NCBI RefSeq assembly: GCF_007273535.1 | Contig: NZ_RIBP01000001.1 | Coordinates: 186,001-250,000, forward strand | Reading direction: 5' to 3' | DNA length: 64,000 nt | Source: Niallia circulans | GTDB lineage: Bacteria > Bacillota > Bacilli > Bacillales > Cytobacillaceae | Part shown: one piece after another, positions 1-10,170 of the stretch | How positions within the stretch are numbered: the stretch's first letter is position 1 | Layout: every line of letters starts with the position of its first letter | The notes under the pieces: generated by a model | Database searches by the model: none | Seen by the model: the letters and a program-made list of their open reading frames with translations, nothing else | Told to the model about the DNA's origin: nothing | Program-made: the position numbers and the translations under genes

Positions 1-2
1 CT

Positions 3-377
3 TCCTTCAATTGGAAGATAGAAGGGGAATCTTATATAGTTGAAAATGGAGAACTGGCAGATACACTTTTTCCAGAAGAGGTAATGAATGGTTCTACCCT
101 TGCTAAAAGGATACAAGACAATGTGTATTATTGTATTTGTGCGGATTTAAAAGCTTTTTTGAAAGACCAAGTGGTACATGACATTGAAACATATGAACAA
201 TTTATAGAAAGTAATTGTCTATTTGTACTTTTAGTAGTTGATTGCACTTATGCTACCATTTATTGCAAGGATCTTGATAAGCTTGAATGTTTATATGAGC
301 ATGCGAAAACGCAAGGCTTTACTAGTTTAGATTATGTTAGCGATGAAACGGATGAAAGAACTAGTTTGTCTTTTTGA
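3..377 (+). CDS. DUF2691 family protein, 5'-truncated by window edge
   Basis: The reading frame is open from base 3, so the gene begins upstream of the window and the ATG at 84 is internal. The visible part (about 124 residues) reads SFNWKIEGESYIVENGEL at its start and carries LFVLLVVDCTYATIYCKD in the middle, a pattern I associate with Bacillus DUF2691 proteins of about 150 residues, whose function is unknown. No signal peptide or membrane segment is visible. It ends 79 bp before a small YuzL-like gene. The family call is from memory of the sequence pattern and is moderately sure; the partial status is certain. Confidence 0.7.
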   Translation, partial: SFNWKIEGESYIVENGELADTLFPEEVMNGSTLAKRIQDNVYYCICADLKAFLKDQVVHDIETYEQFIESNCLFVLLVVDCTYATIYCKDLDKLECLYEHAKTQGFTSLDYVSDETDERTSLSF

Positions 378-456
378 AAAGTGCTAAATTTTTCTGTTAA
401 GTATTATTTCATAACAACCTCTTTTTAAGGAACACTAAGCCATGGAGGTGAAGACA

Positions 457-588
457 GTGTCAAACAGAAAAGCTGATCCATCAACAATTGGTTTAGGTGC
501 AACAGAGGTGCAAGGACAAGGTACGACGATGAAAGAAACGGGGAACAGAAAGTCTGATTCCTCAAACAAAAAGCAAAAAAAATCCTGA
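457..588 (+). CDS. YuzL-like small protein (43 aa)
   Basis: GTG start with GGAGG at 444-448, 8 nt upstream. The 43-residue product is Lys/Ser/Thr-rich and hydrophilic (SNRKADPSTIGLGATEV near the N-terminus, Lys-rich tail). This matches the pattern I recall for the YuzL family of tiny Bacillus proteins, found in spore formers and of unknown role. The gene is followed directly by a strong hairpin terminator at 606-637, supporting a real short transcription unit. It could alternatively be an unrelated small acid-soluble-like protein. Confidence 0.6.
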   Translation: MSNRKADPSTIGLGATEVQGQGTTMKETGNRKSDSSNKKQKKS

Positions 589-605
589 TAAAGTGTTAGT
601 AAGGT

Positions 606-637
606 AAAAACAGGCGGATCAATATGCCGCCTGTTTT
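606..637. terminator. Bidirectional intrinsic terminator
   Basis: Stem AAACAGGCGG / CCGCCTGTTT with a loop of about 9 nt and T-runs on both strands. It sits between the convergent YuzL-like gene and the rsbR-like gene and can serve both. Confidence 0.85.
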
Positions 638-639
638 TA

Positions 640-1476
640 TTAGATTTTAGCTAGCTTGATTGAATTCGCAAGAGAGGAATTCACTTCTATGTTATCGAAC
701 TTCAAACCGAGTTGAATCGCGGTTTGAGCTACCTCTGGGCGGATGCCAGAAAGATTTGTTTTTACACCAATTAATGATAATGCTTCAATTAGCTGAAATA
801 TTTGGTGTGCAACCATTGTATCGATGATTACTACACCAGAAAGGTCAAGCAAAAGTCTATTTACACCAAGTCGATTGCATTGTTCTAATGTTTTTTCGAG
901 TAAGATTTTTGCGCGGGCTGTGTCTATTTCTCCGACTAATGGTAATAAAGCTGTCTTTTTATTTAAAGCGATAACAGGTGTGCTTAATTCAAGTATTAAT
1001 TCCTGTTGGGCATGAAGTCTTTTTTCGGAGCTTTTATTATACTCCTTTGTAAACCATTCGATTACATAACCCATCGTATCTGTGATTGTTTGATATATCG
1101 TATGTACTTCTTCGACAGTGATGCTGTCTTTATTTTGGTCCAAAAAAGCAGTCATTAATTGAAGGTACTGATGCTGAGTTCTGTGAAATTCCCGGATAAT
1201 GAAGTGTATCGGTGTTTGTGCATGTTCCTGATCTTGGGCCACCTTTAAAATCCATTGTTCAAAATCGGCTAAAAAGCTTTCCTTTTCTTTCGTAAAAACC
1301 TCTGCGAAATTTTCATGAAACTCATAGTTCTGTTGCTTCACTGCTTGAATTACTTCCGGGTCATTTGAAGCATACACTCCGCTTGTAGTTGTTTTATCTA
1401 AATTTTTATACCAGTTTTCTGTTAGCTGCCATGTCTGTTCAACAAAAAAATGATAAAGTTCTTTATTCGAGTACAC
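640..1476 (-). CDS. RsbR-type stressosome protein with C-terminal STAS domain (paralogue 1)
   Basis: Co-antagonist of the sigma-B stress pathway; RsbR proteins with RsbS form the stressosome that sequesters the RsbT kinase. The C-terminal ~110 residues form a STAS domain (TALLPLVGEIDTARAK, then LLLDLSGVVIIDTMVAHQI), where the Thr/Ser positions typical of RsbT phosphorylation lie near IDT. The N-terminal ~150 residues match the divergent globin-like sensory domain of RsbR paralogues. I chose the GTG at 1476 because AGGAGG lies 7 nt upstream on the minus strand; longer starts up to 1557 lack a site and add 27 unlikely residues. Length 278 aa fits the family. A second paralogue lies just upstream on the same strand, separated by a terminator. 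Confidence 0.85.
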   Translation of the reverse strand: MYSNKELYHFFVEQTWQLTENWYKNLDKTTTSGVYASNDPEVIQAVKQQNYEFHENFAEVFTKEKESFLADFEQWILKVAQDQEHAQTPIHFIIREFHRTQHQYLQLMTAFLDQNKDSITVEEVHTIYQTITDTMGYVIEWFTKEYNKSSEKRLHAQQELILELSTPVIALNKKTALLPLVGEIDTARAKILLEKTLEQCNRLGVNRLLLDLSGVVIIDTMVAHQIFQLIEALSLIGVKTNLSGIRPEVAQTAIQLGLKFDNIEVNSSLANSIKLAKI

Positions 1477-1597
1477 TCTCAATCCTCCTGTTGATGCATA
1501 AGTATTATTTGTCCATACAAATTTTACACTAAAAAATGTAATTCGTCTAAGATTCATTCATTCTAAGTGCATAAGCTTCTTTTTTAATGTAAAAATA

Positions 1598-1649
1598 CCT
1601 CCAAATAAAGTAACTACCACAAATTAGATGTCGTTACTCTCTTTGGAGG
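1598..1649 (-). terminator. Intrinsic terminator between the two RsbR paralogues
   Basis: 17-bp arms CCTCCAAATAAAGTAAC and GTTACTCTCTTTGGAGG pair with two mismatches around an 18-nt loop. On the minus strand the stem is followed by TATTTTTA. It lies immediately 3' of the upstream paralogue, so the two genes are probably separate units or weakly coupled. Confidence 0.75.
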
Positions 1650-1657
1650 AAAAAATT

Positions 1658-2479
1658 TTATAAAAATGCCTTTAATGTATCTTGAAGTGTGCCTCTAGTT
1701 TCAGCATCTTTTTCAAAACGAATTCCAGCATGAACCATTTTTTTGACAAGCTCAGGTCTAAGACCAGTCAGTATCGCTTTACATCCCATCATGGAGATTC
1801 CAGCTAATATCTTCTCAAAATAATCAATAACATCCATTTCCATTACCGCAATGCCTGAAAGGTCGATAATTAATGTTTGTATTCTTGATTCTGCAATATC
1901 ATTTAATACTTTTTCCTCAATGACTCTAATCCGATAGGAGTCGATTGCGCCAATTAATGGCAAAACGGAAACAGATTGCTTCACAGGGATTATCGGAACA
2001 GATAAATGCTCGACCATTTCTCTTTGCTGAAAGATCATTTCGTCCTTGTAGTTTGAATAGTTAAGGAAAAAGCTGTTTAAAAACCGATCCATTTTTTCGT
2101 TGATTGCTTTTTCTAAAATATAATAATTTTTTCGGTCATTAATAATATCTTTTTGGTCATCAAGTATATGGATAAAATGCCAAATAGTTCTCCGAATTGC
2201 CTGAACCCATTCCAATTTTAGCTCAAGTGTCAAAGAATGCTTCGCCCATGCAATTCCTTCTTTTTTTGCGAAAGAAACCAATTCTTCCTCTTTATTATCA
2301 ATAATATAAAAAACCATTAATTTTGCATTTTTTAATAAATCAATATTGCCCTTATTTAAAATATCAGAAATTTTTGTTGAGACGTTTACTGCTTCAGATA
2401 GTAATTTATTTTCGAATTGCTGCTCATTTTCGTTAATAAACTGCTTAATTTCTTCCCTAATGCTCTCGATTGGATTCAT
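1658..2479 (-). CDS. RsbR-type stressosome protein with C-terminal STAS domain (paralogue 2)
   Basis: Second RsbR-like co-antagonist, 273 aa. The STAS domain occupies roughly residues 160-273 (SVSVLPLIGAIDSYRIR, then TLIIDLSGIAVMEMDVID, then ILTGLRPELVKKMV). In the second conserved phosphorylation region the motif is VMEMD where paralogue 1 has IIDTM, so the Thr/Ser normally phosphorylated by RsbT appears to be missing here. The N-terminal ~150 residues (SIREEIKQFINENEQQFENK) are helical and resemble the non-haem globin sensory domain. The ATG at 2479 is preceded by AAAGGGG. No rsbS, rsbT or sigB gene is in the window, so the pair would act with components encoded elsewhere. Confidence 0.83.
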   Translation of the reverse strand: MNPIESIREEIKQFINENEQQFENKLLSEAVNVSTKISDILNKGNIDLLKNAKLMVFYIIDNKEEELVSFAKKEGIAWAKHSLTLELKLEWVQAIRRTIWHFIHILDDQKDIINDRKNYYILEKAINEKMDRFLNSFFLNYSNYKDEMIFQQREMVEHLSVPIIPVKQSVSVLPLIGAIDSYRIRVIEEKVLNDIAESRIQTLIIDLSGIAVMEMDVIDYFEKILAGISMMGCKAILTGLRPELVKKMVHAGIRFEKDAETRGTLQDTLKAFL

Positions 2480-2611
2480 GTCATATACCCCTTTGGCAAG
2501 TAATAAATATGTATCTGTGTTTAACCTATATTATATAAGTAATGAATATATAAGGGAAATTTAAAATTTATCATTTGATGTGTATTAAGGGAAAGGGTTG
2601 GAGGATAAGTT

Positions 2612-2650
2612 CACTATTGTTGTAGCACAATAGTGTGGAGATACAACAAT
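2612..2650 (+). promoter_or_regulatory. Two overlapping, mutually exclusive stems in the bglP leader
   Basis: CACTATTGT (2612-2620) pairs perfectly with ACAATAGTG (2627-2635). ATTGTTGTA (2616-2624) pairs perfectly with TACAACAAT (2642-2650). The two helices share bases 2616-2620 so only one can form in RNA. The second ends just before the ribosome-binding region (about 2653-2663). It may be an RNA switch or two overlapping operator dyads; it is not a LicT RAT. Confidence 0.5.
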
Positions 2651-2662
2651 ATTGGAAAGTAG

Positions 2663-4597
<1,935 letters not shown>

Positions 4598-4600
4598 TAA

Positions 4601-6028
<1,428 letters not shown>

Positions 6029-6031
6029 TTA

Positions 6032-6066
6032 GAAAAGCAGGACCTTATATTTAAGGTCCTGCTTTT
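6032..6066. terminator. Bidirectional terminator
   Basis: Perfect 15-bp stem AAAAGCAGGACCTTA / TAAGGTCCTGCTTTT with a 4-nt loop, between the convergent GH1 and diguanylate cyclase genes. Confidence 0.9.
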
Positions 6067-6070
6067 CATT

Positions 6071-7180
6071 TTAAACAGAAGTAAGAATAGGCAGCTCGTT
6101 GACTTCATAATTCCTACACACTCGGTTTCGTCCAGATCTTTTTGCATGATATAATGCTTTATCTGCCTCTTCGATAAGGACACTAACGTCATTAGTTGTT
6201 TCAGGATAACTTGCAACACCTATGGAAACGGTAATATTTATTTCTTTTCCTGAGCTTAAGGTAAAAGGAAATTGTTCTACATTTTTTCTGATTCTTTCAC
6301 TGATCTCATTTGCTCTATCAAGAGAACAGTCTAATAAAATGACAGAAAACTCCTCACCGCCATTCCTGCTGACAATATCAAATGAACGGGTCGAGGAGGA
6401 AAGCAGGGCACCTAAATCTTTTAAAACAATATCTCCATCGCCATGACCATATGTGTCATTTATATGCTTGAAGAAATCAATGTCAATATAAAGGAAGGAA
6501 AGCTTCTCTTCCTTCTGTCCAACATTATTAGCGAGCGTATTAAAAACCTCATCGAATTTCCTAACATTATTTAATCCAGTTAGACTATCAATTGTCGATT
6601 CCAGCTTGTACTTATCAAAAAGCAGCTTCGTTTTTCTGAGATATACGAGCATATAAAAGGCTAATACACCAGCAGAATAGGATGCTACCCAATAAGTCGG
6701 AAGCAGCAAATACAGTGTCTGCTTATTATCAACAAGCAAAACAGCGATTACAGAAAGCAAAACATTGTTTGCGGTTAATATGATAGCTATCTTCATCTGT
6801 AAGCTTAACTTTACTTTAGAAGAAAGTAAAAGAGTGATAATAGAAACAGTAAGGATATAGCATATTGCGATGTAAGAAGCAAAACTAAACCCTATCATTA
6901 AACGCCCGACAATAAAAAACAGTAATGCAATAGTAATGGGAGTTATGCCACCATAGAATGCAACTAATATAAGTGGAATATGCCTTAAATCAAAAATAGT
7001 ATCACCTATATGGATGCTGTAAAACATTAATATATCAGAAGAGATACCGGCAACAATTCCAGCGTGAATTTTGTATTTTAATTTGGAGCTGCGGTTTAAT
7101 GGTGCTTTAATTAACTGTGTGTATAAAAAGATTAATGATGTTAATATCGCAAAATTTGCAAACAATTCTTTTAATATCAT
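6071..7180 (-). CDS. Membrane diguanylate cyclase (5TMR-LYT + GGDEF), DgcK/YhcK-like
   Basis: Makes the second messenger c-di-GMP from two GTP. Residues ~1-190 hold five to six membrane helices of the 5TM-LYT type (first helix ELFANFAILTSLIFLYTQLI); residues ~205-360 form a GGDEF domain with the active motif GGEEF (RNGGEEFSVILLD) and the substrate-binding FLYIDIDFFKHINDTYGH. The inhibitory-site RxxD is not obvious upstream of GGEEF. Architecture and length match B. subtilis DgcK (YhcK). It stands alone between terminators, so it is probably monocistronic. The ligand of the membrane domain is unknown. Confidence 0.88.
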   Translation of the reverse strand: MILKELFANFAILTSLIFLYTQLIKAPLNRSSKLKYKIHAGIVAGISSDILMFYSIHIGDTIFDLRHIPLILVAFYGGITPITIALLFFIVGRLMIGFSFASYIAICYILTVSIITLLLSSKVKLSLQMKIAIILTANNVLLSVIAVLLVDNKQTLYLLLPTYWVASYSAGVLAFYMLVYLRKTKLLFDKYKLESTIDSLTGLNNVRKFDEVFNTLANNVGQKEEKLSFLYIDIDFFKHINDTYGHGDGDIVLKDLGALLSSSTRSFDIVSRNGGEEFSVILLDCSLDRANEISERIRKNVEQFPFTLSSGKEINITVSIGVASYPETTNDVSVLIEEADKALYHAKRSGRNRVCRNYEVNELPILTSV

Positions 7181-7318
7181 AAATATATATCACCATTGAT
7201 AATTTACCATAATAGTATCACCGTGTAACTAGAACTTTTCACCAGTTAAAAGCAAGGCAGGGCAATAGTCAAAAAGTCGGAATAAGTTAGGTCTCTTGGG
7301 ATAACGTACTCGATTTAA

Positions 7319-7474
7319 TTAAAGATACTCATCTGGTTGATCACTAAGGAAAAGCCCCTCACTCAAAAGCTTAATATCATTATGTATTTGTTCCTTGATT
7401 ACTGCGTCATCACATTTATAGTAATCATCCATCAAGCGCTTCAGTTCTTGACATAGTAGTTCAATTTGAATCAT
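7319..7474 (-). CDS. Small hypothetical protein (51 aa)
   Basis: ATG at 7474 on the minus strand with GAAAGGA about 8 nt upstream. The product starts MIQIELLCQELKRLMDDYYK and is acidic and helical, with two Cys. Size and helical character are vaguely like small Spo0E-type or YnzD-type proteins, but the SQELD signature is absent (the sequence reads CQELKRL), so I do not assign it. Its good start site and amphipathic pattern argue for a real gene. Confidence 0.5.
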   Translation of the reverse strand: MIQIELLCQELKRLMDDYYKCDDAVIKEQIHNDIKLLSEGLFLSDQPDEYL

Positions 7475-7672
7475 ATAATTTTCCTTTCAAAGTAGTAGCT
7501 AGCTATTATTATGCATGAACAGTATTTTGGATGGAAGGGATTCGACAAAAGAAGTGTTGAAATGTAATCATTCCATCGTGTTTAATTTTGTAATTTTAAA
7601 ATATATTCTTTGCTAAAGGGAACTTTTCACGAAGTTATTCGTAAAAAGTATTAGTTGAAAAGGAGAGGTGAA

Positions 7673-7834
7673 ATGAATAAAGGGCGAATTTTATTGATCA
7701 TTGGTTGCTTAATGTTTTTGGTGGGTATTTATATTTCCTCAGATTGGACTGTTTTCGGTTCGATATTAGGAATTACTGGTGGGCTATTACTGGGATTAAG
7801 CACACATTTCTTTATTAAAGCTAGACAAAAATGA
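7673..7834 (+). CDS. Small membrane protein (53 aa)
   Basis: ATG with AGGAGAGGTG immediately upstream. The product has two hydrophobic helices (RILLIIGCLMFLVGIYIS and SILGITGGLLLGLSTHF) separated by a short polar turn, and a basic C-terminus. A strong terminator starts 17 bp after the stop. This is a plausible one-gene unit; the function is unknown. Confidence 0.65.
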   Translation: MNKGRILLIIGCLMFLVGIYISSDWTVFGSILGITGGLLLGLSTHFFIKARQK

Positions 7835-7850
7835 CATCAGAACTCTGTTG

Positions 7851-7872
7851 CTGCCGCTTGGCAGTTTTTTTT
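7851..7872 (+). terminator. Intrinsic terminator
   Basis: CTGCC-GCTT-GGCAG followed by eight T, 16 bp after the 53-aa membrane protein. Confidence 0.85.
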
Positions 7873-8136
7873 ATGTCTTTTTCTTATTTTTTCAAAAATG
7901 GATGAACCTATGGGGTAAAGCGGTTTCTTGAAGAGAAGAACATTAATATACTGTAATGTAAAAAGAATTCATGAACAAAGAGAGATTCATCGTTATTTGA
8001 TTTAAGGAAGTATTTCTTTCATGCAGGCACTTTCTATCTTTTTGAATATTAATTCGAGAATTGGACAAGCCAGCGAACGAGCTACTTATGGTCAATGCCT
8101 GCAGCAAAATAATTTAATATAAAGGGAGAAGATATA

Positions 8137-8442
8137 ATGGTTAAAAGAAAATTACCTGGATTTCCTGAACTTCCTGAAGTACCGGAAGAGCCAGAAACAC
8201 CGGAAGAAGAAGTATTGCTAAATGCGGAGTACCTGCCAATTGGTAAACTTGGCCGCTTTGCTGGTATTTCAGTAGGAACAACATTAAGTGTGTACACTGA
8301 TAATAAGCTTCACCCATGTATCCACGGTTTATTCCAAGGGTTAGTTAAAGATGAAAAAGAAGTGATTGCGTTAATCCTATCTTACGGTGTTCTGTTCCGA
8401 ATTCCAGTGAAAGAAGCTAAATTTATAACAATCGGTATTTAA
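8137..8442 (+). CDS. Hypothetical protein with Pro/Glu-rich N-terminus (101 aa)
   Basis: ATG preceded by AAGGGAGAAG about 6 nt away. Residues 5-28 are a Pro/Glu-rich stretch (FPELPEVPEEPETPEEE); residues 30-101 alternate hydrophobic residues in a beta-strand pattern (IALILSYGVLFRIPV), suggesting a small beta-barrel. No membrane helix or signal peptide. The 264-bp upstream gap may hold its promoter, but I see no convincing one. I do not recognise the family. A bidirectional terminator follows at 8555. Confidence 0.65.
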   Translation: MVKRKLPGFPELPEVPEEPETPEEEVLLNAEYLPIGKLGRFAGISVGTTLSVYTDNKLHPCIHGLFQGLVKDEKEVIALILSYGVLFRIPVKEAKFITIGI

Positions 8443-8554
8443 TATCAGCTAACAAAATAGGATTATCCTCATGTGCTAAACAAAGATAGTACAAACTCTC
8501 CTCGCTAATGTTTTCTTTTTACACCTTCAGAAGTCTACCAAATGCTATATATGG

Positions 8555-8588
8555 AAAAGGCGCGCTTCAATTTTGAAGCGCGCCTTTT
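8555..8588. terminator. Bidirectional terminator
   Basis: Perfect 16-bp GC-rich stem AAAAGGCGCGCTTCAA / TTGAAGCGCGCCTTTT with T-runs on both sides, between the convergent hypothetical gene and the GH30 gene. Confidence 0.9.
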
Positions 8589-8617
8589 TATTGTCTGTCA
8601 TACTATAAAAAATACTA

Positions 8618-10105
8618 TCAATCCTTCTCTTTATTATGCCAAGAAAAAGTAACGGCACTCTTGTCAGGAATGGAATAGGTAAAGAATTTGCCTTCAAAAT
8701 TAACATGGAAGCTCTTCTTTTTGTCGCTTTGATTCAGTGCAATGAGAACAATTGATTTGTCAGGGTTTTGGTAGGCGACAGTTTCTAATGCTCCTGGGAA
8801 ATTGGTGGAATAAATGCGTGCAGCGGTTGATTGAACAAATTTGCTAGCGTGACCTAATGCATAATACTCGGCGTTTTTTTCTATATTGCCAGTTGCTTGA
8901 TCAATCGTCAACAAGCCTGTGCAGTTGCTGCACCCACCGTTTGTTGGACCATTATTTTCATCTAAAGCAATATTCCACATCAGGACTGACTTTGCCCAGT
9001 TGCGAGGACCTCCAATAATAAGATTGGACATTTGCCAGCTGAAATTATCCGCAAAATCTTCACTCCATTTACCTGAGCTGCATTCTGTTAAATAGATTTG
9101 CTTTGTTGGGAAGTTCTCATGTACCTGTGACATAGCTGCGGGCTCGCCTTCATAGCAATGAAAGGCAAAACCGTCTAAATATTCGCTGGCAGGATCAGTT
9201 TGAGAAAGTTTGTTAATATAGTCTCCTGCGCCATGCCAGTTATGATCATATCCAATGATTTTAGTTTTAATATTATGCGCTTGAAAAGCAGGTCCTAAAT
9301 ACTTTCCAATAAATTCTGCCTGCTCCTCTGCACCCATGCTCATAGATGGATAACTCTCTGAAGTGAATTCTGGTTCATTTTGCATGGTTATAGCTGAAAT
9401 GTTAACACCGTTGCTTTGATATGCCTGAATATATCGGACAAAGTAGTCTGCATATGCTTCATACACCTTGTCATTTGTATAATCTAAATACCAGCCGTTG
9501 AGTGTTTTTTCGCCAAATTTCATCCAAGCAGGCGCGGTCCAAGGTGTACCGATAATCATCATATCCTGTTTGACGGCAAGTATTTCCTGCAGGCTTTTAA
9601 TGACATTCCTGTCTTGCTCAATAGAAAAATCCTTCAGGTTATAATCGGTTTCTTCTTTTGTATCATTGTACGTATAGCTGCTTGGGTACCCATTTTCATC
9701 TACAGAGAAATCAGATGCACCAATGCTATGTCTGACAGCTGAAAGATTAATACCTTTACTTGTAAATAAGTCCTCATACATAGAGGTTCTATCTGCAGTA
9801 TCCATGTTTTGAAACAAATACGCAGAAGAGCCTGTTACAGCTGCTCCAAAGCCATCCATTTCTTGATAAGCTGTATTTGGGTCAATCGTTATAGATAAGG
9901 GAGGGGAGGAATCACTGTTTGAAAGGTATAAGGACTCTTTTTTCTCCAGTAAATCCTTTTTATCTCCAGTTGTTTGCCAAACGGAAACCTCAACGTCTTG
10001 TTCTGCATAGTTTTCGTCCTGCTTCTTTAATTGGACTGTCGTATAAAGTGCAAGGAGAAGCAATAATAAAAGAAGGAAGATTATCATTTTGAGTTTAATT
10101 TTCAT
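8618..10105 (-). CDS. Exported GH30 glycosidase (glucosylceramidase / endo-beta-1,6-glucanase type)
   Basis: Glycoside hydrolase of clan A acting outside the membrane. The N-terminus MKIKLKMIIFLLLLLLLLAL is a basic-plus-hydrophobic signal or signal anchor; no lipobox Cys follows. The catalytic domain begins around residue 75 (YQEMDGFGAAVTGSSAYLF), the acid/base Glu is in ITMQNEPEFTSESY and the nucleophile Glu in IYLTECSSGKWSED. A short C-terminal beta domain completes the ~495 aa. Family members cut beta-1,6-glucan or glucosylceramide; the neighbouring secreted GH3 enzyme and intracellular phospho-beta-glucosidases favour a beta-glucan substrate, which is inference. RBS AGGAGG is 11 nt upstream, directly behind a terminator-like hairpin. 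Confidence 0.88.
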   Translation of the reverse strand: MKIKLKMIIFLLLLLLLLALYTTVQLKKQDENYAEQDVEVSVWQTTGDKKDLLEKKESLYLSNSDSSPPLSITIDPNTAYQEMDGFGAAVTGSSAYLFQNMDTADRTSMYEDLFTSKGINLSAVRHSIGASDFSVDENGYPSSYTYNDTKEETDYNLKDFSIEQDRNVIKSLQEILAVKQDMMIIGTPWTAPAWMKFGEKTLNGWYLDYTNDKVYEAYADYFVRYIQAYQSNGVNISAITMQNEPEFTSESYPSMSMGAEEQAEFIGKYLGPAFQAHNIKTKIIGYDHNWHGAGDYINKLSQTDPASEYLDGFAFHCYEGEPAAMSQVHENFPTKQIYLTECSSGKWSEDFADNFSWQMSNLIIGGPRNWAKSVLMWNIALDENNGPTNGGCSNCTGLLTIDQATGNIEKNAEYYALGHASKFVQSTAARIYSTNFPGALETVAYQNPDKSIVLIALNQSDKKKSFHVNFEGKFFTYSIPDKSAVTFSWHNKEKD

Positions 10106-10121
10106 TGTTACTTATCCTCCT

Positions 10122-10153
10122 AAAAAAAATCCCCACAAAAAAGGCTTGTGGGG
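10122..10153 (-). terminator. Terminator/attenuator between GH3 and GH30 genes
   Basis: CCCCACAA (10131-10138) pairs with TTGTGGGG (10146-10153); on the minus strand the stem runs into ATTTTTTTT and then the GH30 ribosome-binding site. It probably lowers read-through from the upstream GH3 gene into GH30. Confidence 0.8.
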
Positions 10154-10170
10154 AAAAGGATGCAATAAAT

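Noticed and set aside
7319..7474. Spo0E-family phosphatase assignment for the 51-aa protein
   Set aside because: The SQELD catalytic signature is absent; kept as a hypothetical protein.
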